Assembly (NCBI RefSeq): GCF_002434265.1
Contig: NZ_DJJS01000006.1
Location: 744,001 to 808,000 of the forward strand
DNA length: 64,000 nt
Direction of reading: 5' to 3'
Source of the DNA: Pseudomonas sp. UBA6562
GTDB lineage: Bacteria > Pseudomonadota > Gammaproteobacteria > Pseudomonadales > Pseudomonadaceae
In this document: positions 34,071-43,155 of the stretch, one piece after another
Layout: every line of letters begins with the position of its first letter
Numbering within the stretch: the first letter of the stretch is position 1
Notes under the pieces: generated by a model
Database searches by the model: none
What the model saw: the letters and a program-made list of their open reading frames with translations, nothing else
Told to the model about the DNA's origin: nothing
Position numbers and translations under genes: made by a program

Positions 34071-34799
34071 ATGAAACATGCCCTGTCCCTCGCACTGACA
34101 GCCCTGGTTCTGAGCGGCTGCGCCAGCCACAAGCCCGAAGACTTCAAGGGCACCTGGATCAACCAGCACGCTATCGACGTCGCCAGCAAAGGCACCAGCC
34201 TGCGCAAGGCCCTGTCCGAAAACGGCCCGGTGCTGGAATGGCGAATCGATGTCGACCAACAGAAGGCGTCGCTGAGCAACGGTTTCGAAGCCGCCGACGG
34301 CCACTTGGTGGCAGACAAGAACGATTGGCAGGTCACCTTCGACGCCGGCCAGCGCGAATCGCTGAGCATGGACGGCCAGGAGCTGGTCCAGGCGCCCGGC
34401 AAACTGGGTGGCAAGCAGGTGTTCGAACGTAGCAGCGCACCGTCCAACACGCCGCTGGGTGGCGCGTTCGAGAAAGCCCTGTACCAGGGCTACCTGGGCG
34501 GCAACTGGAAAATCGTCGAGGGCCCTGGGCAAGGCAACTACGCCCAGTTCCGCGACGACGGCATGGTCACCGGCCTGCCGGGCCCGGACCGCTACGCGCT
34601 GTGCCTGGCCGGCGACTGCGCGACCATGAGCGGCGAAAACGACAGCCTGTGGCTGGAGCGCGAACAGCGCGGCTCGCCGTGGATCTTCAAACGCGACGGC
34701 AAGACCCTGGAAATCTTCCAGGCCGTGAACCGCGCGCAGCCCAACGAAATGCCGCAATTGGCGGCAGGCGAGCGTCGCTGGGTGCTGGAAAAGCAATAA
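34071..34799 (+). CDS. Putative lipoprotein of unknown function
   Basis: 242 residues from the ATG at 34071. Signal peptide MKHALSLALTALVLSGC with Cys17, then ASHKPEDFKGTWINQ. The rest is beta-strand-rich, with two similar halves (KGTWINQHAI... and GGNWKIVEG...) that may be lipocalin-like strands; I do not recognise a named family. Follows ridA by 56 bases and may be cotranscribed. Conserved in other Pseudomonas at this place, as far as I recall. Confidence 0.75.
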   Translation: MKHALSLALTALVLSGCASHKPEDFKGTWINQHAIDVASKGTSLRKALSENGPVLEWRIDVDQQKASLSNGFEAADGHLVADKNDWQVTFDAGQRESLSMDGQELVQAPGKLGGKQVFERSSAPSNTPLGGAFEKALYQGYLGGNWKIVEGPGQGNYAQFRDDGMVTGLPGPDRYALCLAGDCATMSGENDSLWLEREQRGSPWIFKRDGKTLEIFQAVNRAQPNEMPQLAAGERRWVLEKQ

Positions 34800-34810
34800 C
34801 GCCAAAACGC

Positions 34811-34852
34811 GCGCCGAGCTCGATCGGGTGAAAACCTGACCAAGCTCGGCGC
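34811..34852. terminator. Weak hairpin between convergent genes
   Basis: GCGCCGAGCT pairs with AGCTCGGCGC over a 22-base loop. No T run, so it may act as an mRNA 3' end stabiliser rather than a strong terminator. Confidence 0.4.
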
Positions 34853-34864
34853 CGTCAGCCAGAC

Positions 34865-35725
34865 CTACCCTTCATTGTCCTGCAGAATCGCCGCATAGCC
34901 TTCCTTGTAGCTGGGGTACTGCGGTACCCAGCCCAAGGCACGGGCCCGGGCATTGCTGCAGCGCTTACTGCCCGAACGCCTGACCCTTTGTTCGTCGGAC
35001 CAATGCGTCACCCCCATGTATTCGCGCAACCAGGCGACCACCTCGGCCAGCGGCGCCGGCGCGTCGTCGACGCCCAGGTAATGCGCCTCCAGCGCCACGC
35101 CTTGGGCGTCCCGCTCCAGCAAAAAGGCCAGCAGGCCTGCGGCATCGTCGGCATGGATGCGGTTGCCGTACAGCGGCGGCTCCTGCGCCACCCGGTAGCC
35201 CTGGCGCACCTGGTTGAGCAGCCATTGCCGGCCGGGGCCGTAGATACCGGTCAGGCGCACCACGCTGGCCGGGATGCCGCTGTCCAGCGCCAGCCGCTCG
35301 GCTTCGAGCATCAGGCGCCCTGAATAGCCGTCGGGTTCGGTGGCAGACGCCTCGTCGACCCATTCGCCTTGCTGCTGGGCATATACGCTGCTGCTGGAGA
35401 CGAACAGCAGGCGACGCGGGCGCTGGCCCTGATCGGCCAACCAGCCCAACACGCGGCGCATACCTTCGACGTAGGCCGCTTGGTAACCGGCTTCGTCATG
35501 CTGGTTGGCCGAAACGCAGTAGATCAGGTAGTCGGGGCAGCGCGCCGGCCAAGCCGCCGGCAGTTCGGACTGTTCGAGGTCGGCGCGAATCGGCATGACG
35601 CCCTCGGGAAGCTGCTCGACGGAGCGCCGCAACCCGCTCACTGCCCAGCCCTTGGCCAGCAGGCGACGCGCCAGGCGCCCACCTACATCGCCGCATCCTA
35701 CAAGCATCGCGTACAGCTCTGACAT
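34865..35725 (-). CDS. NAD-dependent epimerase/SDR family protein (YeeZ-like)
   Basis: 286 residues from the ATG at 35725. Extended SDR with Rossmann motif MLVGCGDVGGRLARRLLAKGW, and SSSSVYAQQQGEWVDE followed by a Y-SGRL region where the usual YxxxK is altered (DGYSGRLMLEAE). The YeeZ-type group has CGDVG in place of the GxxGxxG ending. The substrate is unknown and catalysis is doubtful without the lysine. Convergent with the lipoprotein gene. Confidence 0.75.
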   Translation of the reverse strand: MSELYAMLVGCGDVGGRLARRLLAKGWAVSGLRRSVEQLPEGVMPIRADLEQSELPAAWPARCPDYLIYCVSANQHDEAGYQAAYVEGMRRVLGWLADQGQRPRRLLFVSSSSVYAQQQGEWVDEASATEPDGYSGRLMLEAERLALDSGIPASVVRLTGIYGPGRQWLLNQVRQGYRVAQEPPLYGNRIHADDAAGLLAFLLERDAQGVALEAHYLGVDDAPAPLAEVVAWLREYMGVTHWSDEQRVRRSGSKRCSNARARALGWVPQYPSYKEGYAAILQDNEG

Positions 35726-35911
35726 GGTGCCGCTCCAAAATCCAAAGGTTGAGCCTAGCCACACCTGAGGTTCCAGGTCCAACGATCCGACAAAAAAGAA
35801 ACCTTATTACTTTTGTTAACAAGAATTAATTGCAATAATGGCGCCCTCTTTGTTCTCGGCCTTCCGCGAGGCCGTGGTGACGTCAATTCTTCTTCATCAG
35901 GTCCGGCCAGC

Positions 35912-36874
35912 ATGAAACCTATCTCCCCTTCCGCTTCGCCAACCCCGTCGCGTGCCTGGCGCGCCATCGCCGCGCTGATGTTCAGCCTGGTCCTGGCACC
36001 CGCGGCACTGGCCGATGAACCTGCCGCGAACACCGCTCCCGCCGCTGCCAGCGCCCCGGCCGCCGCCGCGCAAACGCCCGCCGCCGAGGCGCCGGTCGCT
36101 CCGCCAGCAGGCGACAGCGCCGCCCCGGCCAGCAATGCCGACACTCAGGCCCTGGTCGAAGACACCAGCCTGGGCATGGCCCACGACCTGTCCCCCTGGG
36201 GCATGTACAAGAACGCCGACATCGTGGTGAAGATCGTGATGATCGGCCTGGCCATCGCCTCGCTGATCACCTGGACCATCTGGATCGCCAAAGGCTTCGA
36301 GCTGATGGGCGCCAAGCGCCGCCTGCGCCATGAAATCGCCGCGCTGAAGAAATCCGCCACCCTCAAGGAAGCCAGCGACGTCTCCAGCAAGGAAGGCACC
36401 CTGGCCCACACCTTGGTGCACGACGCCCTGGAAGAAATGCGCCTGTCGGCCAACGCCCGCGAGAAGGAAGGCATCAAGGAGCGCGTAAGCTTCCGCCTCG
36501 AGCGTCTGGTCGCCGCCAGCGGCCGCAGCATGAGCAGCGGCACCGGCGTACTGGCCACCATCGGCTCCACCGCGCCGTTCGTGGGCCTGTTCGGCACCGT
36601 ATGGGGCATCATGAACAGCTTCATCGGCATCGCCAAAACCCAGACCACCAACCTCGCCGTGGTCGCGCCGGGCATCGCCGAAGCGTTGCTGGCCACCGCC
36701 CTGGGCCTGGTCGCCGCGATTCCGGCCGTGGTCATCTACAACGTCTTCGCTCGCTCCATCGCCGGCTACAAGGCGCAGGTGTCCGACGCTTCCGCGCAGG
36801 TGCTGCTGCTGGTCAGCCGCGACCTCGACCACCAGGGCGAGCGTACCGTCCCCCACATGGTGAAAATGGGGTAA
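35912..36874 (+). CDS. exbB: TonB-system biopolymer transport protein ExbB
   Basis: 320 residues, longer than E. coli ExbB. Signal-like N-terminus (MFSLVLAPAALA), a periplasmic Ala/Pro-rich linker (about 35-75), then three membrane segments: KIVMIGLAIASLITWTIWI near 105, and the GLFGTVWGIMNSFIGI and ALLATALGLVAAIPAVVIY pair of the MotA/ExbB domain. Proton-driven stator that powers TonB with ExbD. Heads exbB-exbD-tonB. The AT-rich promoter region 35790-35850 may carry a Fur site, but I see no clear match. Confidence 0.95.
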   Translation: MKPISPSASPTPSRAWRAIAALMFSLVLAPAALADEPAANTAPAAASAPAAAAQTPAAEAPVAPPAGDSAAPASNADTQALVEDTSLGMAHDLSPWGMYKNADIVVKIVMIGLAIASLITWTIWIAKGFELMGAKRRLRHEIAALKKSATLKEASDVSSKEGTLAHTLVHDALEEMRLSANAREKEGIKERVSFRLERLVAASGRSMSSGTGVLATIGSTAPFVGLFGTVWGIMNSFIGIAKTQTTNLAVVAPGIAEALLATALGLVAAIPAVVIYNVFARSIAGYKAQVSDASAQVLLLVSRDLDHQGERTVPHMVKMG

Positions 36875-36877
36875 GCC

Positions 36878-37306
36878 ATGGGCCTGCATCTTAACGAGGG
36901 CGGGGACGACCTCGCCGAAAACCACGAGATCAACGTCACGCCGTTCATCGACGTCATGTTGGTGCTGCTGATCATCTTCATGGTCGCCGCCCCCCTGGCC
37001 ACGGTCGACATCAAGGTCGACCTGCCGGCCTCGACCGCCAAGCCTGCGCCGCGACCGGAGAAACCGGTGTTCGTCAGCGTCAAGGCCGACCAGAAGCTGT
37101 ACGTCGGCGACGACCCGGTGCCGACCAACGCCCAGCTCGGCCCGATGCTCGACGCCAGGACCAAGGGCGACAAGGAAACCACCCTCTTCTTCCAGGCCGA
37201 CAAGGGCGTGGACTACGGTGACCTGATGGAAGTCATGAACACCCTGCGTGCGGCCGGCTACCTGAAGGTCGGTCTGGTCGGTCTAGAGACGGCAGCGAAG
37301 AAATGA
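36878..37306 (+). CDS. exbD: TonB-system biopolymer transport protein ExbD
   Basis: 142 residues. Single membrane helix NVTPFIDVMLVLLIIFMVAA with the essential aspartate (equivalent of Asp25 in E. coli), then a periplasmic domain. Works with ExbB and TonB to couple the proton gradient to outer-membrane iron and vitamin receptors. Begins 3 bases after exbB; its last 4 bases overlap tonB. Confidence 0.97.
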   Translation: MGLHLNEGGDDLAENHEINVTPFIDVMLVLLIIFMVAAPLATVDIKVDLPASTAKPAPRPEKPVFVSVKADQKLYVGDDPVPTNAQLGPMLDARTKGDKETTLFFQADKGVDYGDLMEVMNTLRAAGYLKVGLVGLETAAKK

Positions 37307-38040
37307 CGAAGACGCGGCGAACACTGGCGCGTTATGGCGGCAGCCTGGCCCTCGTGCTCGGCCTGCATGCCGCTGCCGTACTGCTCCTGCTCGACTGGTC
37401 GGTGCCCCAGCCCATCGAATTGCCACCGGCAGCGATGATGGTCGAGCTGGCGCCGTTGCCCGAACCTGCGCCACCGCCCCCTCCCAAGGTAGTGCCACCG
37501 CCACCGACACCGGTCGAGGAACCGCCGCTGCCGAAGGTCGCCGAGGCGCCCAAGCCCAAGATCGCGATTCCCAAGCCGCCCAAGCCACAGGTCAAGCCCA
37601 AGCCACAGCCGCCCAAGCCTGTGAAAAAGCCTGAGCCGCCCAAGGAAGAGCCGCCGAGCGAACAAGTGGCCGAGACGCCGCCCAGCACCGAGCCGCCGAA
37701 GAAGTCGGCCGCCCCGGCGCCGAGCATCGCCTCCAACAGCAAGGCGCTGCCGACCTGGCAGAGCGACCTGCTGCGCCACCTGGCCCGCTACAAGCGCTAC
37801 CCCGAAGATGCGCGCCGCCGCGGCTTGCAGGGCATCAACCGCCTGCGCTTCGTGGTCGATGCCGAGGGCAAGGTGTTGTCCTTCTCGCTGGCCGGGGGTT
37901 CGGGTAGCGCAGCGCTGGACCGTGCCACGTTGGAGATGATCCGCCGGGCGCAACCGTTGCCCAAACCGCCCGCCGAGTTGCTGAACAACGGCAGCATCGA
38001 GGTGGTGGCGCCGTTCGTCTACTCCCTGGACCGGCGCTGA
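37303..38040 (+). CDS. tonB: TonB energy-transducing protein
   Basis: 245 residues. N-terminal helix YGGSLALVLGLHAAAVLLLL, with the SxxxH pattern (S and H), a long Pro/Lys-rich spacer (about 45-140) crossing the periplasm, and the TonB C-terminal domain (about 155-245: YKRYPEDARRRGLQGINRLRFVVDAEGKV). Contacts the TonB box of outer-membrane receptors. Overlaps exbD by ATGA. Confidence 0.96.
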   Translation: MTKTRRTLARYGGSLALVLGLHAAAVLLLLDWSVPQPIELPPAAMMVELAPLPEPAPPPPPKVVPPPPTPVEEPPLPKVAEAPKPKIAIPKPPKPQVKPKPQPPKPVKKPEPPKEEPPSEQVAETPPSTEPPKKSAAPAPSIASNSKALPTWQSDLLRHLARYKRYPEDARRRGLQGINRLRFVVDAEGKVLSFSLAGGSGSAALDRATLEMIRRAQPLPKPPAELLNNGSIEVVAPFVYSLDRR

Positions 38041-38072
38041 AACACAGGTTCTGCCATGACTTGGCAGGTCTG

Positions 38073-38103
38073 ATAACGTGCGTCTATCGATTGCAGCCGC
38101 TAT
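38073..38103. promoter_or_regulatory. Possible OxyR half-sites before oxyR
   Basis: ATAA (38073-38076), 7 bases, CTAT (38084-38087) fits one half of the ATAG-N7-CTAT OxyR pattern; another CTAT lies at 38100-38103 but with off spacing. Autoregulation is possible but the match is partial. Confidence 0.3.
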
Positions 38104-38133
38104 GCTGGGCTCGCAACTTCATGGACGCACGTT

Positions 38134-39057
38134 ATGACCCTCACTGAACTCCGCTACATCGTCACCCTCGCCCAGGAACAGCACTTCGGCCACGCCGCCG
38201 AGCGCTGCCACGTCAGCCAGCCGACCCTGTCGGTGGGCGTGAAGAAACTCGAGGACGAACTCGGCGTACTGATCTTCGAGCGCAGCAAGAGCGCCGTACG
38301 CCTGACCCCGGTCGGTGAGGGCATTGTCGCCCAGGCGCAGAAGGTGCTCGAGCAGGCCCAGGGCATCCGCGAGCTGGCCCAGGCCGGCAAGAACCAGCTC
38401 ACCGCCCCGCTCAAGGTCGGCGCCATCTACACCGTCGGCCCGTACCTGTTCCCGCACCTGATTCCGCAGCTGCACCGCGTCGCGCCGCAGATGCCGCTGT
38501 ACATCGAGGAAAACTTCACCCACGTGCTGCGCGACAAGCTGCGCAACGGCGAACTGGACGCGGTGATCATCGCCCTGCCGTTCAACGAAGCCGACGTGCT
38601 GACCCTGCCGCTGTACGACGAGCCCTTCTACGCCCTGATGCCCAGCGACCACCCCTGGACCGCGCGCAAGACCATCGACGCCGCGGAGCTCAACGACAAG
38701 AGCCTGCTGCTGCTCGGCGAAGGCCATTGCTTCCGCGACCAGGTGCTGGAGGCCTGCCCCACCTTGAGCAAGGGCGGCGACTCGCGCCACACCACCGTGG
38801 AGTCCAGTTCGCTGGAGACCATCCGCCATATGGTGGCCTCGGGCCTGGGCGTGTCGATCCTGCCGCTGTCGGCGGTCAACAGCCATCATTACGCACCCGG
38901 CGTCATCGAGGTGCGGCCCCTGACCGCGCCGGCACCGACGCGCACCGTGGCCATCGCCTGGCGCGCCAGCTTCCCGCGGCCCAAGGCGATCGAGATCCTC
39001 GCCGACTCCATCCGTCTGTGTTCGGTGGTCAAGCCGTCGGCAGAGCAGTCGGCCTGA
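38134..39057 (+). CDS. oxyR: Hydrogen peroxide-sensing regulator OxyR
   Basis: 307 residues, LysR family. Winged helix at about 3-60 (TLTELRYIVTLAQEQHFGHAAERCHVSQPTLSVGVKKLEDELG). The redox cysteines are exactly at Cys199 and Cys208 (GEGHCFRDQVLEAC). Activates catalase, Ahp and other peroxide defences once the disulphide forms. recG starts 2 bases after its stop, the usual oxyR-recG coupling. Confidence 0.97.
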   Translation: MTLTELRYIVTLAQEQHFGHAAERCHVSQPTLSVGVKKLEDELGVLIFERSKSAVRLTPVGEGIVAQAQKVLEQAQGIRELAQAGKNQLTAPLKVGAIYTVGPYLFPHLIPQLHRVAPQMPLYIEENFTHVLRDKLRNGELDAVIIALPFNEADVLTLPLYDEPFYALMPSDHPWTARKTIDAAELNDKSLLLLGEGHCFRDQVLEACPTLSKGGDSRHTTVESSSLETIRHMVASGLGVSILPLSAVNSHHYAPGVIEVRPLTAPAPTRTVAIAWRASFPRPKAIEILADSIRLCSVVKPSAEQSA

Positions 39058-39059
39058 GC

Positions 39060-41138
39060 ATGAGCGAGCTGTCGAACGTATCGGTCACCGCGCTCAAGGG
39101 CGTCGGCGAGGCCATGGCCGAAAAGTTGGCCAAGGTCGGCCTGGAAAACCTGCAGGACGTGCTGTTCCACCTGCCTGCGCGCTACCAGGACCGCACCCGC
39201 GTGGTGCCCATCGGCGAGTTGCGTCCGGGCCAGGACGCGGTGGTCGAAGGCGTGGTCAGCGGCAGCGACGTGACCATGGGCAAGCGCCGCAGCCTCGTGG
39301 TGCGCCTGGGCGACGGCAGCGGCACGCTGACCTTGCGTTTCTACCACTTCAGCAATGCGCAGAAGGAAGGCCTCAAGCGCGGCACCCACCTGCGCTGCTA
39401 CGGCGAAGCGCGGCCCGGTGCCTCGGGCCTGGAAATCTACCACCCCGAATACCGCGCGCTGACCGGCGACGACACCTCGCCCCCGGTGGAGCAGACCCTC
39501 ACACCGATCTACCCGAGCACCGAGGGCCTGACCCAGCAGCGCCTGCGCGCCCTGTGCCAGCAGAGCCTGTCCATGCTCGGCCCGCGCAGCCTGCCCGACT
39601 GGCTGCCCGCCGAACTGATCCGCGACTACCACCTGGCGCCGCTGGACGAAGCCATCCGCTACCTGCACAACCCGCCCGCCGACGCCGACGTCGACGAGCT
39701 GGCCGAAGGTCACCACTGGGCCCAGCACCGCCTGGCCTTCGAAGAACTGCTGACCCACCAGTTGTCGCAGCAGCGCCTGCGCGAGAGCCTGCGCAGCCTG
39801 CGTGCGCCGGTCCTGCCGAGGGCCACGCGCCTGCCGGCGCAGTACCTGGCCAACCTCGGTTTCACCCCCACCGGCGCGCAGCAGCGGGTCGGCAACGAAA
39901 TCGCCTATGACCTCAGCCTGCACGAGCCGATGATGCGCCTGGTGCAAGGCGATGTCGGCGCCGGCAAGACCGTGGTGGCGGCGCTCGCCGCGCTGCAAGC
40001 GCTGGAAGCCGGTTACCAGGTGGCGCTGATGGCACCTACCGAGATTCTCGCCGAGCAGCACTACATCACCTTCAAGCGCTGGTTCGAGCCGCTGGGCCTG
40101 GAAGTCGCCTGGCTGGCCGGCAAGCTCAAGGGCAAGGCCCGCGTCAGCGCCCTGGAGCAGATCGCCGGTGGCGCGCCGATGGTGGTCGGCACCCACGCGC
40201 TGTTCCAGGAGGAGGTCAAGTTCAAGCGTCTGGCCCTGGCCATCATCGACGAACAGCACCGTTTCGGCGTGCAGCAGCGCCTGGCCCTGCGCAAGAAAGG
40301 CGTGGACGGCGAGCAGTGCCCGCACCAGCTGATCATGACCGCCACGCCTATCCCGCGCACCCTGGCCATGAGCGCCTATGCCGACCTCGACACCTCGGTG
40401 CTCGACGAGCTGCCGCCCGGGCGTACGCCGGTCAACACCGTGCTGGTGGTCGACAGCCGGCGTTTCGAAGTGGTCGAGCGGGTACGCGCCGCCTGCGCCG
40501 AGGGGCGCCAGGCCTATTGGGTGTGCACGCTGATCGAAGAGTCCGAAGAGCTGACCTGCCAGGCGGCGCAGAGCACCTTCGAAGAGCTGGGCAGCGCCTT
40601 GGGCGAACTGAGCGTCGGGTTGATCCACGGCCGCATGAAGCCTGTGGAAAAAGCTGCGGTGATGGCCGAGTTCAAGGCCGGCAACCTGCAGCTGCTGGTG
40701 GCGACCACGGTCATCGAAGTCGGCGTGGACGTACCCAATGCCAGCCTGATGATCATCGAGAACCCCGAGCGCCTGGGCCTGGCGCAACTGCACCAGTTGC
40801 GCGGCCGTGTGGGCCGGGGCAGCGCCGCGAGCCATTGTGTGCTGCTCTACCATCCGCCGCTGTCGCAGATCGGTCGCGAGCGCCTGGGCATCATGCGCGA
40901 AACCAACGACGGTTTCGTCATCGCCGAGAAAGACCTCGAACTGCGCGGCCCCGGCGAGATGCTCGGAACCCGTCAGACCGGCCTGCTACAGTTCAAGGTT
41001 GCCGACCTGATGCGCGACGCCGACCTGCTCCCGGCCGTGCGCGACGCGGCGCAGGCGCTGCTCGCACGCTGGCCTGCGCACGTCAGCCCCTTGCTCGACC
41101 GCTGGCTGCGCCACGGCCAGCAGTACGGCCAGGTGTGA
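39060..41138 (+). CDS. recG: ATP-dependent DNA helicase RecG
   Basis: 692 residues. N-terminal wedge/OB domain (about 1-170; LPARYQDRTRVVPIGELRPGQ), then helicase motifs: Walker A GDVGAGKTVVA, DEQH box IIDEQHRFGVQQR, TATPIPRTLAM, and the C-terminal VGVDVPNASLMII and HQLRGRVGRG. Reverses stalled forks and unwinds branched DNA. Start ATG at 39060, immediately after oxyR. Confidence 0.97.
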   Translation: MSELSNVSVTALKGVGEAMAEKLAKVGLENLQDVLFHLPARYQDRTRVVPIGELRPGQDAVVEGVVSGSDVTMGKRRSLVVRLGDGSGTLTLRFYHFSNAQKEGLKRGTHLRCYGEARPGASGLEIYHPEYRALTGDDTSPPVEQTLTPIYPSTEGLTQQRLRALCQQSLSMLGPRSLPDWLPAELIRDYHLAPLDEAIRYLHNPPADADVDELAEGHHWAQHRLAFEELLTHQLSQQRLRESLRSLRAPVLPRATRLPAQYLANLGFTPTGAQQRVGNEIAYDLSLHEPMMRLVQGDVGAGKTVVAALAALQALEAGYQVALMAPTEILAEQHYITFKRWFEPLGLEVAWLAGKLKGKARVSALEQIAGGAPMVVGTHALFQEEVKFKRLALAIIDEQHRFGVQQRLALRKKGVDGEQCPHQLIMTATPIPRTLAMSAYADLDTSVLDELPPGRTPVNTVLVVDSRRFEVVERVRAACAEGRQAYWVCTLIEESEELTCQAAQSTFEELGSALGELSVGLIHGRMKPVEKAAVMAEFKAGNLQLLVATTVIEVGVDVPNASLMIIENPERLGLAQLHQLRGRVGRGSAASHCVLLYHPPLSQIGRERLGIMRETNDGFVIAEKDLELRGPGEMLGTRQTGLLQFKVADLMRDADLLPAVRDAAQALLARWPAHVSPLLDRWLRHGQQYGQV

Positions 41139-41217
41139 CGGCCACCTCAGACTCGATCCAGCCGCGTGAGCCGGCTGGTCATATTTTCGCGATTGTAGGA
41201 ACACTCTGGACCCGACC

Positions 41218-42621
41218 ATGACTGAAGCTGCCCTCGACACCGCAACCCCGCGTGCGCCATCCGTGATCCGGCTGTTGCTCGACAAACTCGGCGTGGCCTA
41301 TCGAGAGGTGCAGGACCACCCTTCGCTGCCGGCCGAGCGCAGGGTGCAGGCGATCCTGCTGGACGACGAAGTCGGCGCATTGATGGTGCTGTTCGCCCAT
41401 AGCCAACTGCTCGACCTCAAGCGCCTCGAAGAGCTGACCGGGCGCAAGCTGGTGGCGGTGTCGGGTTCGCGGCTCAAGACCATGCTCGACAAGCATAGGC
41501 TCAAGGCGCTGCCCGGCATTCCGGCCCTGACCAGTTCGCCTTGCCTGTACGAGCAGAACCTGCTCAAGGGCGAGTCCGTGTTGCTCGAATCGGGGGAAAC
41601 CGGGCTGCTGCTGGAACTGCCGCGCGAAGCCTTCGAACGCCTGCTGGCCAAGGCCAGCGCCGGCCGCTTCGGCCAGAACGTGCAACGCATCCAACCCAAC
41701 TTCGATCGCCCCGGCGACGACTCCAGGGAAATCTTCCAGGCCGTGCAGGCCTTCACCGCGCGGCGCATCCAGCAACGGCTGGAACAGACCATCGAGATCC
41801 CGCCGCTGGCCGACACCGCGCAGAAGATCATCAAACTGCGCGTGGACCCCAACGCCAGTGTCGACGACATCACCAGCGTGGTGGAAACCGACCCGGCCCT
41901 GGCCGCGCAGGTGGTCAGTTGGGCGGCGTCGCCCTATTACGCCTCGCCCGGCAAGATCCGCTCGGTGGAAGACGCCATCGTTCGCGTGCTGGGCTTCGAC
42001 CTGGTCATCAACCTGGCCCTGGGCCTGGCGCTGGGCAAGACCTTGAGCCTGCCCAAGGACCAGCCGCAGCAGATGACGCCCTACTGGCAGCAGGCGATCT
42101 ACACCGCCGCCGTCATCGAAGGGTTGAGCCGCGCCATGCCACGCGACGCCCGCCCGGAAGTCGGCCTGACATACCTCGCCGGGCTGTTGCACAATTTCGG
42201 CTATCTACTGCTGGCCCACGTCTTCCCGCCGCACTTCTCGCTGATCTGCCGCCATCTGGAAGTGAACCCGCACCTGTCGCACAACTATGTGGAGCAACAC
42301 CTGCTGGGCATCAGCCGCGAGCAGATAGGCGCCTGGCTGATGAACCTGTGGGACATGCCCGAAGAGCTCACTGCGGCGCTGCGCTTCCAGCACGACGCCA
42401 GCTACAGCGGCGAGCACGCCGCCTACCCCAACCTGGTCTGCCTGGCCAATCGCCTGCTGCGCGAGCGCGGCATCGGCGCCGGCCCGCAGATGCCGATTCC
42501 GGATGAGTTGCTGGCGCGCCTGGCGCTGAGCCGAGAGAAGGCCAACGAGGTGGTCAACCGGGTGCTCGATGCCGAAGCGCTGCTACGCGAGCTGGTCTCG
42601 CAGTTCAACGCGCCGCAGTGA
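41218..42621 (+). CDS. YbaK/ProX-like domain fused to HDOD signalling domain
   Basis: 467 residues from the ATG at 41218. Residues about 13-150 look like a YbaK/prolyl-tRNA-editing domain (VIRLLLDKLGVAYREVQDHPSL ... LLDLKRLEELTGRKLVAVSG ... LPGIPALTSSPCLYEQNLL). Residues about 190-400 are an HDOD domain (EIPPLADTAQKIIKLRVDPNAS, LAAQVVSWAASPYYASP, LLHNFGYLLLAHVFP). HDOD domains lack the HD metal site and serve signalling. This fusion may sense or bind aminoacyl-tRNA or a related ligand; function unknown. Confidence 0.82.
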   Translation: MTEAALDTATPRAPSVIRLLLDKLGVAYREVQDHPSLPAERRVQAILLDDEVGALMVLFAHSQLLDLKRLEELTGRKLVAVSGSRLKTMLDKHRLKALPGIPALTSSPCLYEQNLLKGESVLLESGETGLLLELPREAFERLLAKASAGRFGQNVQRIQPNFDRPGDDSREIFQAVQAFTARRIQQRLEQTIEIPPLADTAQKIIKLRVDPNASVDDITSVVETDPALAAQVVSWAASPYYASPGKIRSVEDAIVRVLGFDLVINLALGLALGKTLSLPKDQPQQMTPYWQQAIYTAAVIEGLSRAMPRDARPEVGLTYLAGLLHNFGYLLLAHVFPPHFSLICRHLEVNPHLSHNYVEQHLLGISREQIGAWLMNLWDMPEELTAALRFQHDASYSGEHAAYPNLVCLANRLLRERGIGAGPQMPIPDELLARLALSREKANEVVNRVLDAEALLRELVSQFNAPQ

Positions 42622-42638
42622 GCCGAAGCGGGCGCGCT

Positions 42639-43013
42639 TCAGCTTCTTTTCTTGGGTTTGAGGTATTTCATCAGGCCCTGGAACCACATCACCAGGGCCG
42701 GGTTGCCCTTGATCTGGATGGCCTTGTCCTGAATGCCCTGCATGAACGCCAGCTGCTTGTTGCCGGCTTGCAGGGTGGCGAAGCCGTAGGCCGCATCCTT
42801 GAAGGCGATGGCGAACGCCGGTGCGGTGTGCAGGCCCGCGCGGCTGGTGATGCGCTGGTCGCGAACCTGGAAGTGGCGGGCGATCTTGCCGTCCAGCGTC
42901 TGCATCTGGAAGATCAGGTCCTTGCCTTCGAGCTGCTTCTGGAAGGCGGGGTTGTTACGGCTGGCGCGCGCCATGAGCAGCCCCATCGCCCACAACAGAA
43001 AACGAAACTTCAT
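42639..43013 (-). CDS. SCP2-like sterol-carrier domain protein
   Basis: 124 residues from the ATG at 43013. A hydrophobic N-terminus (FRFLLWAMGLLMARA) could anchor or export it. The rest resembles the SCP2 fold: DLIFQMQTLDGKIARHFQVRD, a central ITSRAGLHTAPAFAIAFKD, and ending QDKAIQIKGNPALVMWFQGLM. Such proteins bind lipids or act with acyl-CoA or quinone metabolism. The call rests on pattern, not motif. Its stop is 17 bases from that of the convergent HDOD gene. Confidence 0.6.
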   Translation of the reverse strand: MKFRFLLWAMGLLMARASRNNPAFQKQLEGKDLIFQMQTLDGKIARHFQVRDQRITSRAGLHTAPAFAIAFKDAAYGFATLQAGNKQLAFMQGIQDKAIQIKGNPALVMWFQGLMKYLKPKKRS

Positions 43014-43107
43014 TAACGGCTCTCGACTAAAAAGTGACTGAAGTGCGTATTCTATCCACAAGAAAGTAAATGCGCTTCCAGTTTGCTGAGCGGATGCGGG
43101 GAAACGA

Positions 43108-43134
43108 AACGGGCGCTCGTAAGCGCCCGTTCTT
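43108..43134. terminator. Terminator downstream of the HU gene
   Basis: AACGGGCGCT, loop CGTA, AGCGCCCGTT. On the minus strand the stem is followed by TCGTTT, fitting the end of the HU transcript. Confidence 0.75.
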
Positions 43135-43155
43135 TGCCTGTGTGACAGAGACGAC

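Noticed and set aside
35790..35850. Fur box before exbB
   Set aside because: AT-rich sequence with GCAATAATG, but fewer matches to the 19-base Fur consensus than expected for a real site, so not listed as a feature.
38889..40853. 654-codon minus-strand open frame
   Set aside because: Antisense to recG, which carries all helicase motifs.
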